A stretch of 64,000 nucleotides of DNA from ZC4RG20 sp963782445 (GTDB lineage Bacteria; Pseudomonadota; Gammaproteobacteria; Steroidobacterales; Rariloculaceae): NCBI GenBank assembly GCA_963782445.1, contig CAWAJM010000001.1:3844001-3908000 (forward strand). Direction: 5' to 3'. Positions 24,809-32,963 of this stretch are shown in pieces. Both the position numbers and the translations under genes were made by a program. The notes below the pieces were generated by a model. It was not told the DNA's origin. It ran no database searches and was given only the letters and a program-made list of their open reading frames with translations. Positions within the stretch are counted from its first letter, which is position 1; each line of letters starts with the position of its first letter.

Positions 24809-25210
24809 TCACTTCGCAGAGGAGCGCAGCACCGAAGGGGGGGCGTCTCCATCGACCGTACTCATCGCGACTTCGTGCTCCTCAACGTCCTGCAAGTCGC
24901 GCTCGAGGAAGTAGCTCAAGAACGTGCGGATTACGGCAATGGCACCAAGCTGTCCCACATCCTGCCAAGTCGGGGCGCTGGCGGTCTCGAGGATGTCCGC
25001 CGCGAGCTGGAAGGTCAAGCCCGCGACCAGCCAGCGCGCGAAGTGCAGCCACGCCAAGCGTATCTCCTGGCTACCCGCCGCCTTTCGCCTCAACACGTAG
25101 CCGATGGCGGCCACGAAAGCCTCCAGCGCACCGTACACCACGGCGACCAGCGCCATGGCATCGATGATCGTGACGGCTGCGTGCGTCGCGACGACCAGCC
25201 ACTCTTCCAT
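24809..25210 (-). CDS. DUF1622 membrane protein
   Basis: 133 aa from ATG 25210 (GAGGG eight bases upstream). Three predicted membrane segments (about 8-38, 57-75, 86-102) and the family signature RLAWLHFARWLVAGLTFQLAADILETASAPTWQDVGQLGAIAVIRTFLSYFLERDL. The acidic C-terminal tail is not conserved. Function unknown. It follows the DUF202 gene on the same strand after a small hairpin, so the two are probably co-transcribed. Confidence 0.88.
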   Translation of the reverse strand: MEEWLVVATHAAVTIIDAMALVAVVYGALEAFVAAIGYVLRRKAAGSQEIRLAWLHFARWLVAGLTFQLAADILETASAPTWQDVGQLGAIAVIRTFLSYFLERDLQDVEEHEVAMSTVDGDAPPSVLRSSAK

Positions 25211-25228
25211 GCGTCATCCCTCTCGGGC

Positions 25229-25252
25229 GGCCGCTAGTAGCCTCTAGCGGCC
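25229..25252. repeat. Hairpin resembling joined MITE ends
   Basis: GGCCGCTAG, six-base loop, CTAGCGGCC: a perfect nine-base-pair stem between the DUF202 stop and the DUF1622 start. GGCCGCTAGTAG matches the outer end of the 8838-9011 element (GGCCGCTAGTAA) in 11 of 12 bases, and the following GGCCACTAG matches the other end. It may be a remnant of such an element or act as a small attenuating hairpin. Confidence 0.45.
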
Positions 25253-25253
25253 A

Positions 25254-25730
25254 CTAGAACGGTCCCAGCCCGAACGTCATGCCCAAGATCGCTGCCATGC
25301 CGATCATCAGGAGCAGCACGGCCACGATCAGCGTCATGGAGACCGGGAACTCGCTTTCTCCGTGGACCCGATGGCTCTCGACCATCTCCGTACGCGTTCG
25401 GCGGAGCGCCAACATGAAGCTCGCGTGATACCAGATGCCGAGGATGAGCATGCCGACGCCAAGCAACACGAGGGCAAACCCGAATTGGCGCGGCGCAGTG
25501 CTGCCGGGCGAAAGGATGTTCGATCCAACAAGCCGCTTGAAGAACTGAAAGATCGTAAAGCCGAACCCGATGAGGGACAGCGAGGTCCTAATAACCGACA
25601 TCAGGGTGCGATCGGCGCTCAATCGCGTACGTTGGAACGACATTCCCGTGCGCCGACTCGCAAGCTCGACCGAGGGTGAATCGCCGGCCCGTGAAGAGAG
25701 TGTGTCGTCGGTCGCTCGTGACTGTACCAT
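25254..25730 (-). CDS. DUF202 (YidH-like) membrane protein
   Basis: 158 aa from ATG 25730. A short cytosolic N-terminus is followed by the DUF202 signature RTRLSADRTLMSVIRTSLSLIGFGFTIFQFF (about 34-64), then two more membrane segments (about 82-106 and 130-154). Members are small inner-membrane proteins of unknown function. A shorter start at the internal MSFQRTRL is possible. Co-directional with the DUF1622 gene. Confidence 0.85.
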   Translation of the reverse strand: MVQSRATDDTLSSRAGDSPSVELASRRTGMSFQRTRLSADRTLMSVIRTSLSLIGFGFTIFQFFKRLVGSNILSPGSTAPRQFGFALVLLGVGMLILGIWYHASFMLALRRTRTEMVESHRVHGESEFPVSMTLIVAVLLLMIGMAAILGMTFGLGPF

Positions 25731-25937
25731 GCGGAACCTCTGCCCTGTCGCCGGTTGATTGTACGGCGCGCCGGGATGCGGCCTGCATTGGGCCTTGTGC
25801 TTAGCACGCCGGCCTCGCCGTCAACTCGCCCGTTTCTCGCCGCCAGTCCGCTCCCGTAAACCCTCTCGCGGTTCTGCGCAAGGTGCCTCGACTCTACGCT
25901 GCTGGGTGACCTGAGCGGCTGCCGCGGGCGCGAGGCG

Positions 25938-27143
25938 CTAAAGCAGGAAACCGGCGAGTCGCCGCAGCAGCTCGCCCAACGGCAACGCCAGCAAGAGCAC
26001 CGGAAGGAACGGCCCTATCGCGGCGGAGACCAGCAACAGGAGGCTCGTGGCATCCAAGGGTACGAAGCGCATCTCGTACGCGTTCGACACGACCTGATAG
26101 AGATCGGCCGTCGCGGAGAACTCCGGGGAATCGAGTGGACGCGCGCCGTCGATGTCATCGCGGGCCCTGCGCTCCGAACCGAGCCAGCCACGCTCGAACT
26201 CATGCCCGACTCGCATCGCGAGCGTGCCGTACTCCAGCACGCCGCGATTCCAGCGGGCCAGAAGCTTGCTCGAGAACGCCAATAACGGCAAGGCGAACAA
26301 GAGGAGCTCCCCGAGAATGACTCCGAGCACGGCGTACCCGGTCGTGAACAGCGAGGCGTCGTGGTGCAGAATCGCGTTGGCCGCCCCACCTGCAGCGATG
26401 GCACTGAGCCCCAAGGCCGGAGTCGCGAAGGCCCGCAGGGAGTGTCCCGCGAAACCCAACCCGCCGGCGCGGTCCGGATGGCTAGATAGCAGACGTAGAT
26501 CGAGGCGGGACATTCGCCACAAAAACCGGGCCCAGAGCATGACGCGCCACAGCCATCCGAGGGTGATAACCAGCAGCAGCGGCAGGCTCACGAGCGTGTG
26601 CCACCAGGCGGCCAGCGAACGCCCCGCAAGACCGAGCCCCCCCGCTGCGTACCACTCGGGCTCGATGTTCGGAGGCATCAAGAGGAGCAGTCCCGAAATC
26701 GAATAGGCCACCAGCACGACGGCGATCTCGGCCGGCCCCCAGTCGCGCAATCTCTCCGTAGAAGCGACCGCTGCGGCGAATGGGCGCTGATCCGCTTCCG
26801 CGAGCAGACCGGAGTCTGCGAAATGCCTGGCTATCTCTCCGAGCCGGGGAATGCAGAGCGCCTCTGCAAGCATCAGTGCGGGCAATGCGACGAGGTAGCG
26901 CACGTGGACACCGACGTCGACGAGAAACGCATGCGCCCCTTCCGCCTCGCCGGAGACGCCCCGCCACGCGGCCCACAATGCGAGCGGCAACCACGCCGCG
27001 GTTGTGGCAATCAAAGCCCCGCGCAACACGCTGCGCCGACCCGGCTTTCGCATCCGCAGCCACGCTTCGAGCCTGAGCGGCGGCCCGCCTTCGAACAGGT
27101 TCGTCACCGGGGTGGGGCTCTCCTCGCTGTCGAGCGCTCGCAT
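25938..27143 (-). CDS. Multi-pass membrane protein of unknown function
   Basis: 401 aa with about six to eight predicted membrane segments (for example 40-60, 78-95, 133-154, 180-205, 240-262, 268-292, 365-393). Soluble loops include a conserved-looking RLSSHPDRAGGLGF-like stretch near residue 215-230 (LLSSHPDRAGGLGFAG) and an E-rich cytosolic segment before the last helices. No family name that I can assign with confidence. No partner gene is evident; it ends the run of membrane-protein genes in the island. Confidence 0.7.
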   Translation of the reverse strand: MRALDSEESPTPVTNLFEGGPPLRLEAWLRMRKPGRRSVLRGALIATTAAWLPLALWAAWRGVSGEAEGAHAFLVDVGVHVRYLVALPALMLAEALCIPRLGEIARHFADSGLLAEADQRPFAAAVASTERLRDWGPAEIAVVLVAYSISGLLLLMPPNIEPEWYAAGGLGLAGRSLAAWWHTLVSLPLLLVITLGWLWRVMLWARFLWRMSRLDLRLLSSHPDRAGGLGFAGHSLRAFATPALGLSAIAAGGAANAILHHDASLFTTGYAVLGVILGELLLFALPLLAFSSKLLARWNRGVLEYGTLAMRVGHEFERGWLGSERRARDDIDGARPLDSPEFSATADLYQVVSNAYEMRFVPLDATSLLLLVSAAIGPFLPVLLLALPLGELLRRLAGFLL

Positions 27144-27216
27144 GCCGCACCCGGATGGTTCAGTACCGGACGTGACGGTCGCGGCGGCCAGCCGTCGTCA
27201 ACCTCCAGCCGGCCTT

Positions 27217-27489
27217 TCAGGGGGCGCCACGGCCGAGACTCCCGTAAGTGGGTCCAAGCGTACGGCAACGCTCAGGCCGGCGATATGCGGCCAAAGTCCG
27301 ACCTACGCCGTCCACACGGATGTCGAGGTCGTCGAATCGATTCGTGATCCTGAAGCCTACGAGTCGCCGTTCCAAGGCATCGACGAGCTTGCAGTCGAAG
27401 TGGCGCTGGTACGCTTCGGCGATCAGGCGCTCGCAGTCGGCGTCCAGCGAGGTTCTGCCACCAAGCCGCAGCGGCGAGATCGACGGCAC
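27217..27489 (-). CDS. Small hypothetical protein
   Basis: 90 aa from a GTG that directly follows the stop of the upstream small gene. The central part, ERLIAEAYQRHFDCKLVDALERRLVGFRITNRFDDLDIRVDGVG, looks like genuine protein sequence; the C-terminal 20 residues do not. Function unknown. Low confidence because the high GC content produces many open frames here. Confidence 0.35.
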   Translation of the reverse strand: MPSISPLRLGGRTSLDADCERLIAEAYQRHFDCKLVDALERRLVGFRITNRFDDLDIRVDGVGRTLAAYRRPERCRTLGPTYGSLGRGAP

Positions 27490-27705
27490 TCACCGGTGTC
27501 GCTCCAGGCTGGCGCTGTAGACGCCCTCGGCGTGACCGTCGTCCCACTCGACGAATGGCATGAGGCTGGCGGGATCGGGGTGCGCACTGCGGCCCCCTGG
27601 CGTCGCAACTTTGGCGACGGTGCCGAGCGAGCCATGGGGAGGGCCGAGCGAGGGCAGCCCCAGGTAGCGCACGCGCTTGCCTTCGCGCAATGTCTTCCCC
27701 TTCAC
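27490..27705 (-). CDS. Small hypothetical protein with KOW/SH3-like pattern
   Basis: 71 aa from GTG 27705 with GGAG eight bases upstream. The sequence KRVRYLGLP...HGSLGTVAKV...PFVEWDDGHAEGVY has the alternating glycine and hydrophobic pattern of small beta-barrel proteins that begin with RVRYLG and end in a VEWDDG motif. The stop is immediately followed by the GTG of the next small ORF. No known function. Confidence 0.5.
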   Translation of the reverse strand: MKGKTLREGKRVRYLGLPSLGPPHGSLGTVAKVATPGGRSAHPDPASLMPFVEWDDGHAEGVYSASLERHR

Positions 27706-27906
27706 CGGTGCCGCTCCACGCCCGGCGCGTCGAGGAACCGGTCACGGTCGAAGCGGCCATTGGCCTCCCCGAGAACGCGAGCGAGGCGGAAAGCCGCGCG
27801 GACGATGCCGAGTCGATAGGCAGGCGCGCGACTCGCGAAGCGCACCGCTGTCCTCGCACGCCGACCGCAGGGCGGGCGCGATAAGAACAAAGTCCTTGCG
27901 AGTCAT
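27702..27906 (-). pseudogene. Small protein starting MTRKDF, frameshifted
   Basis: ATG 27906 has GGAGG seven bases upstream and begins MTRKDFVLIAPALRSA, a start seen in small proteins of accessory regions. The expected C-terminal helix (RAAFRLARVLGEANGRFDRDRFLDA) is readable only in another frame, ending at 27702. One frameshift in the middle (around 27820-27840) joins the halves. Consistent with decay inside the island. Confidence 0.5.
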
Positions 27907-28026
27907 TGATTTCCCTCCGTCGTAGTTCGTGGAGGGCAATGGCGCACTTCCCCTGCACTTCAAAGCGAGGCAGGGAAGAATCATGGACGCGCAACGAGCC
28001 GCTAACAGACTGAATAAAGAGGGAAA

Positions 28027-28046
28027 AAACTGGCGCGCCCGGAGAG
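28027..28046. other. Candidate attachment site, tRNA-proximal copy
   Basis: Second copy of the 20-bp repeat found at 19379-19398. Bases 28031-28046 are the 3' end of tRNA-Arg, including the encoded CCA. Confidence 0.65.
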
Positions 28047-28107
28047 ATTCGAACTCCCGACCCCCGGCTTCGTAGGCCGATGCTCTATCCAGCTGAGCTA
28101 CGGGCGC
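28031..28107 (-). tRNA. tRNA-Arg (anticodon ACG)
   Basis: 77 nt. Acceptor stem GCGCCCG/CGGGCGC, discriminator G, encoded CCA; D-arm GCTCAGCTGGATAGAGC; anticodon stem TCGGC/GCCGG around loop CTACGAA; T-arm with GTTCGAATC. ACG at 34-36 reads CGN arginine codons after A-to-I editing. Its 3' end is duplicated at 19379-19398. Confidence 0.95.
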
Positions 28108-28282
28108 GCGTCCACGGGCATCTTACCATCTGAAGGAAGCCCGCCCTCGAGCGCCGCAGCGCCCGAGGGGTGCGCATCGTATCACTTTTTCGGCTTCCCG
28201 CGAGCGCCCGGGCCTCCGCCGCAATCATTTCGTCACATTGGTCACGTAATTTCCCGGACGAATTCCCGACGAGCAAAGCCCA

Positions 28283-28738
28283 ATGGAGCCGATGTCCACC
28301 GCCCACCCGAGCCCGGCAGGCCGATTCCGTAGCCCCAGTGCCGCCGAGCACGCGGCTTGCGGCTTCGACGCCTTCCAGTTCTTGGCGTCGGCCGAGAAGC
28401 TGCTGGGCATCCGCCTGCCCGCCGCCTACCGCCGCTACCTGCACGCCCTGGCCGGCGGCAGCGTTCGCGAGCCACTGCCGGGCCTGCTGCTCGCCGGTGG
28501 CCGCCTGCTCGCGAGCCGCGAGACGGCCGTTCACCTGCTCAAGGATTCGCGGTCCGCCTATGCGCTCGCGCGGCGCGACTTCGTGTTCGTGCTGGACCAG
28601 CGATACCGCTTCTATTTCTTCCGCTGCGGCGAGGGGGCCGACCCGCCCGTCTACCGCTTCGTCGAGGGCGAGCGCGGCCCGCGCCGCATGGGCGATTCTT
28701 TAGGCGAGTGGCTCCGGCAGGTACCGGCCGCGGCATAA
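28283..28738 (+). CDS. SMI1/KNR4 (SUKH) family protein
   Basis: 151 aa from ATG 28283 (or 28292). The SUKH pattern is visible: an N-terminal helix (AEKLLGIRLPAAYRRYLHALAGGSV), the strand-rich centre (SRSAYALARRDFVFVLDQRYRFYFFRCGEG) and the C-terminal EWLRQV helix. Many SUKH proteins are immunity proteins to polymorphic toxins, but single-copy genes like this without an adjacent toxin are common and of unknown role. No toxin gene is next to it. Lies just outside the tRNA-Arg island. Confidence 0.75.
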   Translation: MEPMSTAHPSPAGRFRSPSAAEHAACGFDAFQFLASAEKLLGIRLPAAYRRYLHALAGGSVREPLPGLLLAGGRLLASRETAVHLLKDSRSAYALARRDFVFVLDQRYRFYFFRCGEGADPPVYRFVEGERGPRRMGDSLGEWLRQVPAAA

Positions 28739-28767
28739 CCCCCCTTCCCCGCCGCCGCCGCCGCCGG

Positions 28768-28812
28768 GGCCATGGAGGCAGCGGTCCATCCCCCGGACCG
28801 CCGCCTCCGGCC
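28768..28812. terminator. Long GC hairpin between convergent genes
   Basis: GGAGGCAGCGGTCC (28774-28787) and GGACCGCCGCCTCC (28795-28808) pair with one mismatch, and flanking GGCC/GGCC extends the stem. It lies in the 86-bp gap between the convergent SMI1-like and DUF6152 genes, preceded by a (GCC)n run. Likely a bidirectional termination structure although the T-run is weak. Confidence 0.5.
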
Positions 28813-28824
28813 TATCTCGCGCCG

Positions 28825-29913
28825 CTACCGGTTGAAGTGCGTGTCGAGCCGGCCGCTCGACTCCAGGTCCCGGTAGTAGCTGTCGGGGTCGCAAGGCGCC
28901 TGCTCGGTCAGATCGAGGTGATCGTCGCGCGCCGAGTTGCGATGCCGCACGACGGGCTGGGTGTAGTAGGTCGGGTCGTAGATCGTCATCGTGCGCGCCA
29001 TCGTCAGCCCGTCCTTGCTCGGCGTATAGCGTTCGACAATCCGCGCCTTGGCCGAGAACGGGTAACCCGAGCCGTCGATCCAGCCCGGCGCGAGATGCGT
29101 CGTTTCGACGACGAGCGCATTGCCCTCCCAGTGCCCGACCGAGAAGCCCATCGGCGTCGGTGGCGTATCGGCGGGCGGGGTGCGGCCGTCCATCCAGATA
29201 CGCCGCGACGTGTTGTGCTCGATGAAGAACATGAGATAGAAGTTGCCGGCGTCGATGATGTCCATGTTGTAGGGGGCACCGAAGATCCGCGGCAAACCGG
29301 GCGCGACGCAGCGCAGCGAATAATCCTGCCAGGGCTTGGTCGCCGCGTAGAGCTTGCGGCCTTCGGCCGTCAAGGGCACGGGCTTCGGCTCGAGATCCTT
29401 GACCGTGACGTGCCACTTGTAGTCGTTGCGCCAAGGCCCGGTGATGTCGACCGGATACGGCTTGTGGCCGGCATCGTAGCCGTAGTCCTTGTCGGCCTCG
29501 GCGTGAACGACATTGAGGTCGCGTTTGGCGCCGGTCTGCGGCGGCAGGATGCGGCCGTCGGCGGTCTCGATCTTTGCGATGCGCAGCTTCTTCGCGCCGT
29601 TGCGCCCGAGATCGCCGTAAGCAGTCACGCGGTCGCCGAGCTTCAGCGACTCGACGGTCCAGTCCGCCTTGCGCAGCGTCGTCACGTTGCCGCCCTGCAG
29701 CTCCCAGAGCTCACGGCTGCCGTCGGGCTGGGTGACCGTGAGCTGATAGCGGACGTGGGGATTCGCGAACCAGACGTGGGAAATCACGCCCTCCAGCTCG
29801 CCGTGCTTCGACGTGTCGAACTCGGCCGCGACCGAATGATGCGCGAAAGCCGCGCCCGAGAGTCCCGCGCAGGCGAGCGCCAGGACGCCGCCGCAAAACG
29901 CCGTTCGAATCAT
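28825..29913 (-). CDS. DUF6152 family secreted protein
   Basis: 362 aa from ATG 29913. Signal peptide ending AFAHHS, then the DUF6152 domain (AAEFDTSKHGELEGVISHVWFANPHVRYQL, about 30-120: an OB-like fold with the conserved HxS and NPH motifs). The C-terminal half (PWRNDYKWHV ... GHWEGNALVVETTHLAPGWIDGSGYPFS ... YTPSKDGLTMARTMTIYDP) is the second part found in many longer members. Probably periplasmic; no biochemical function is established. Same strand as the PhoPQ-related gene upstream. Confidence 0.82.
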   Translation of the reverse strand: MIRTAFCGGVLALACAGLSGAAFAHHSVAAEFDTSKHGELEGVISHVWFANPHVRYQLTVTQPDGSRELWELQGGNVTTLRKADWTVESLKLGDRVTAYGDLGRNGAKKLRIAKIETADGRILPPQTGAKRDLNVVHAEADKDYGYDAGHKPYPVDITGPWRNDYKWHVTVKDLEPKPVPLTAEGRKLYAATKPWQDYSLRCVAPGLPRIFGAPYNMDIIDAGNFYLMFFIEHNTSRRIWMDGRTPPADTPPTPMGFSVGHWEGNALVVETTHLAPGWIDGSGYPFSAKARIVERYTPSKDGLTMARTMTIYDPTYYTQPVVRHRNSARDDHLDLTEQAPCDPDSYYRDLESSGRLDTHFNR

Positions 29914-30004
29914 TCTCCCTCCCCCCGGCTTCGGTCAGCCGTTATTGTGTCGTTCCGATTTTACGCCGAACCGGGCCATGCGGCGCCAGTCGGCCCGGCG
30001 CCGG

Positions 30005-31408
30005 TCAGTGCGGACAGACGCCGGCCGTGCCGTCGACGGCCGCCGAGAAGGTCGGCGGGCGGCCCGAAGTCCCGATCACGCGAATGTTCGTGGAAAGCGT
30101 GTACTGGGACGAACCTTCGCCGTAGGCCGCCTCGGCAAAGACCGCCTCGAAGCCTGCGGCCGGCGGTGCGACGGTCGCGACGTAGGTGCCGTCCTTCACC
30201 TGCACGGGCGTCGAGGTGAAGCGAGCCTCCCGAAAGTCGCTTCTGGCCGACTCGGCGCTCCACAGCGCAACGCGGACCGGGGCCGGGTCGGAGCGCAGAC
30301 AAAGGTCCAGCATCCGGCCCGAATTCTCGAACTGCCAGTGCATCCGCGGCAGCGGCTTGCCGCCTTCGGCCGCGCGATTCATAGCGACGACGGCCGGGAT
30401 CAGCCGCGTGAAGTCCTTGATGTTGTGGCCGTTGTTCGGCACGTAGAGCACGTACTTCGGCTCCGGCAGCGCGTTCCAATAGAGGTTCAAGGCGTCGATC
30501 GGGAAGTACGCGTCGTTGGTACCGATGACGATGAGCTTCGGCTGCGTGAGGCGCTTGCGGTAGCTGTACGGATCGACGATGCGGCGCAGCCCCGCGCCCT
30601 GCGGCGAGCTCAGCAAATCGAGCAGATTACGCGCGGTGTACGGCTCGAGCGCCGCGGACGGCTGCCCCCAGAACGCCTTCTGATGAGGCAGCTGCGCCTT
30701 GAAGTTCAGCACGTCGATGACGATCGGGATCAGCGCCTTCGCCCGGTCGTCGACGGCCCCCGTCAGCCAGGTCGTCCAGCCGCGCTTCGAGCCGCCGAGC
30801 ACCGTGAAGCGCTTCAGCGAAACGTTCCAGCTCTTCGAGGCGTATGCCTGCACCGCGTCCATGCCCTTGACGGTCGCCTTGACCATCGGCAGCAGCAGAG
30901 GCCAATCCGCGTTTCCGGTCTTTTCGTACTGCACAAAACTGTAGGCGATGAGATCGTCCTCGTGCAGCCCGAACATCGGCTGAAACGGCACCTGGCCGAG
31001 CACGGCCACGACCGCTCCGAGCCGCTTCGCGAGCTCGATGAACACGGCGGATTCGGCCGGCAGCTCGGGGGCGGTCGAGGTGTCGTAGCTCTTTCGCCAG
31101 CGCCCGCCGGCAACGACGAACAGCGCCTCGTGCGCACCCTTACCGACGCTGTCCGGCTTGATGAGATACAGCTGATGCTTCCAGAGGATGTGCTGCCAGG
31201 TCTGCGAATGCAGGTGCAGCTCGACGATCGCGGCCCCCGGCACCGTATAGCGCGCGTGCACCTGCCAGTCGTAGCTCGGATCGGGCGCCGCGACGTAGTC
31301 GGCGAGCGCCATGTCGGGCGGACTGTCCGGCGCCGCCCCCGCGGGCGTGCCGCCCCCGACGGCCGCGAACGCCAACGTGCATGCTGCAAGGAAGGCTTTC
31401 GTATTCAT
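30005..31408 (-). CDS. PhoPQ-activated pathogenicity-related (PqaA-like) alpha/beta-hydrolase
   Basis: 467 aa from ATG 31408; a signal peptide (FLAACTLAFAAVGGGTPAGA) directs export. The PhoPQ_related domain fills the protein: WQHILWKHQLYLIKP, LLPMVKATVKGMDAVQAYA, FTVLGGSKRGWTTWLTGAVD (nucleophile elbow GGSKRG), LIVIGTNDAYFPIDALNLYW and VPNNGHNI with the catalytic-type Asp and His. Described members are linked to PhoP/PhoQ-regulated resistance traits in Salmonella; enzymatic substrate unknown. The name does not imply virulence here. Confidence 0.9.
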   Translation of the reverse strand: MNTKAFLAACTLAFAAVGGGTPAGAAPDSPPDMALADYVAAPDPSYDWQVHARYTVPGAAIVELHLHSQTWQHILWKHQLYLIKPDSVGKGAHEALFVVAGGRWRKSYDTSTAPELPAESAVFIELAKRLGAVVAVLGQVPFQPMFGLHEDDLIAYSFVQYEKTGNADWPLLLPMVKATVKGMDAVQAYASKSWNVSLKRFTVLGGSKRGWTTWLTGAVDDRAKALIPIVIDVLNFKAQLPHQKAFWGQPSAALEPYTARNLLDLLSSPQGAGLRRIVDPYSYRKRLTQPKLIVIGTNDAYFPIDALNLYWNALPEPKYVLYVPNNGHNIKDFTRLIPAVVAMNRAAEGGKPLPRMHWQFENSGRMLDLCLRSDPAPVRVALWSAESARSDFREARFTSTPVQVKDGTYVATVAPPAAGFEAVFAEAAYGEGSSQYTLSTNIRVIGTSGRPPTFSAAVDGTAGVCPH

Positions 31409-31645
31409 GAGGAGCGCCTTTGCAATGGATGTGCCACGCGCGTGCCCGCCAGGCCGGCGCAATCATGATGCCCCAAACGCAGGGCCGGCACGTCGAAAAT
31501 CCTTACACCTGCGCCAGCAGCTCGCTGCTAACTAGCTGACATAACGGCAAAAACCGTCATGGCCCTCGTCTTGCATGAGGCCCGGCGAATGCTAGTATTT
31601 CAGGATTGCAGCCGGGCCTTCGGCTGCAGCCATTGGACAGGGAAG

Positions 31646-32005
31646 ATGTCGGACAGCGAAGAAACCGGAATTTTTCGCCGCCCGCCGGGACTCGGCGAAG
31701 ATCCGGCGCAGCGCAGACGGCGCGAACGCCGCAGCAGGGCCGAATCGGCCACCCGGTCCCCCACCCTCCACGACGCTTCGCGCACGGCCGTCCGATCGGT
31801 CCGCAATAGCAGTCTCGGCAAGGTTCGCTACGACGCGAAAGGGGATCCAGTCTGGGAATGGCGCGTCGAGGAGCCGCGACGCCGGCAGGACGACCCGACG
31901 CTGGACATGCTCAAGGCCCTCGAATGCGAGGAGCTGCGGCTCGTCGACGATACCGGCACGATGCCGAGCGCGGAGCACGGCATCAACCCCTACGACCATA
32001 GCTAG
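31646..32005 (+). CDS. Conserved small hypothetical protein
   Basis: 119 aa from ATG 31646 with AGGGAAG immediately upstream. An Arg-rich, probably disordered N-terminal half is followed by VRYDAKGDPVWEWRVEEPRRRQDDPTLDMLKALECEELRLVDD and the C-terminal GINPYDHS. This C-terminal pattern looks conserved in proteobacterial small proteins I cannot name. Soluble, no membrane segment. Confidence 0.6.
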   Translation: MSDSEETGIFRRPPGLGEDPAQRRRRERRSRAESATRSPTLHDASRTAVRSVRNSSLGKVRYDAKGDPVWEWRVEEPRRRQDDPTLDMLKALECEELRLVDDTGTMPSAEHGINPYDHS

Positions 32006-32042
32006 TCGACGAGCCTGAAGCCCACCATGGCCTAAGCCGACG

Positions 32043-32963
32043 TTAGAGCAAGGACGACGCCGCGTGCTCGCGCACGTACTCCTGCACGTACGCCCGGTAA
32101 TAGCCCATGACGCGCCGAGTGATCTCGCCACCGCCGGCCGGAAACTCGAGGACCGTGCCGTCGAGCTGACGCAGGCTGCGCACGGGCATGACTTCGCGCG
32201 TCGCGCTCGTCAGGAAGCACTCGGTCGCGCGCGCCAAGTCGCCGGCGCCGATGTCGGTTTCCGCCGTGGCGAGCCCGTGCTGGCGGCAGGCCTCGTGGAC
32301 GGCCGCCTTCGTCAGGCCGCGCAGGTTGCTGGCCTTCTGCGAAGGGGTGACGAGGCGCCCATCGAGAACGAAGAAGACGTTGCTGTTCGAGGCCTCGGTG
32401 ACCAACCCGGCCTCGTTGAGCATGATGCAGTCTTCGGCACCGAGCGCGCGCGCCTCCATGAGACCGAGCACGTTGTTCAGATAGTTGCCGCCCTTGATGT
32501 TGGGATCGAGAGCGTTGCCGGGGTTACGCCGCGTCTCGGGCACGGCCGCCGTGACGCCGACGCGGTACAGTTCTTCGCGCCACTTCGGCACCTCCTTCAC
32601 GATGACGATGCAGCGCGGCACGAGCGCTTCGGTCGGCGCAAGATCGATGGCGCCGACGCCGCGCGTGACGATGTAGCGCACGTAGACGTCCGTCTGGGAA
32701 GCCGGCGCGCCCGTGGCGGCGACCGTCTCGCGGATGCGCGCAAGCAGCGTTTCCTCGTCGAAGCCGATTTCGAGGCGGATCAATCCGGCCGAATTACGGA
32801 ACCGCGACCAGTGCTCGGCGAAAAACAACGGCACGCCCGAATATGTCCTGAATACCTCGTAGACCGAGTCGCCGTAGAGAAAGCCGCGGTCGAGGACCGA
32901 GACCTTCGCGTCCTCGGTGCGCGTGATGACGCCGTCGACGCTCGTCATGCTCACGAAGCTCAT
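32043..32963 (-). CDS. Class IV aminotransferase (D-amino acid/branched-chain type)
   Basis: 306 aa from ATG 32963, which overlaps the alr stop by 4 bp. Fold-type IV PLP enzyme: DRGFLYGDSVYEVFRTY (about 25-41), PLP lysine in NIKGGNYLNNVLG (K157), EASNSNVFFV and TSATREVMPV. Translational coupling to alanine racemase favours a D-alanine transaminase (Dat) role, feeding or draining D-Ala/D-Glu for peptidoglycan, but ilvE-like or aminodeoxychorismate lyase-like activity cannot be excluded. In several gammaproteobacteria a similar gene lies near dacA-ybeD-lipB. Confidence 0.85.
   Translation of the reverse strand: MSFVSMTSVDGVITRTEDAKVSVLDRGFLYGDSVYEVFRTYSGVPLFFAEHWSRFRNSAGLIRLEIGFDEETLLARIRETVAATGAPASQTDVYVRYIVTRGVGAIDLAPTEALVPRCIVIVKEVPKWREELYRVGVTAAVPETRRNPGNALDPNIKGGNYLNNVLGLMEARALGAEDCIMLNEAGLVTEASNSNVFFVLDGRLVTPSQKASNLRGLTKAAVHEACRQHGLATAETDIGAGDLARATECFLTSATREVMPVRSLRQLDGTVLEFPAGGGEITRRVMGYYRAYVQEYVREHAASSLL

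Larger units (their letters stand above)
19379..28046. mobile_element. Putative integrase-less genomic island at tRNA-Arg
   Basis: The block is bounded by a 20-bp perfect direct repeat (19379-19398 and 28027-28046) whose distal copy is the 3' end of the tRNA-Arg gene at 28031-28107. The interior is visibly more AT-rich than its flanks and holds outer-membrane-type, membrane and hypothetical genes, several broken, and no housekeeping genes. The tRNA reads toward the island, so integration at its 3' end would leave exactly this arrangement. No recombinase or mobilisation gene remains. Confidence 0.65.

Noticed and set aside
24206..24914. Competing open frames on both strands between the glycine-zipper and DUF1622 genes
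   Set aside because: No family pattern; frames have mixed sense and no start with good ribosome site. Reported as unassigned space instead.
28283..28738. SMI1-like gene as part of a toxin-immunity system
   Set aside because: No toxin, secretion or polymorphic-toxin cassette gene is adjacent.
28739..28770. (GCC)n run as a triplet-repeat element
   Set aside because: Short and imperfect, best explained as part of the adjacent GC-rich hairpin region.
28357..30219. 620-codon plus-strand open frame
   Set aside because: Runs over the SMI1-like gene in a different frame and antisense to the DUF6152 gene, crossing the hairpin between them.
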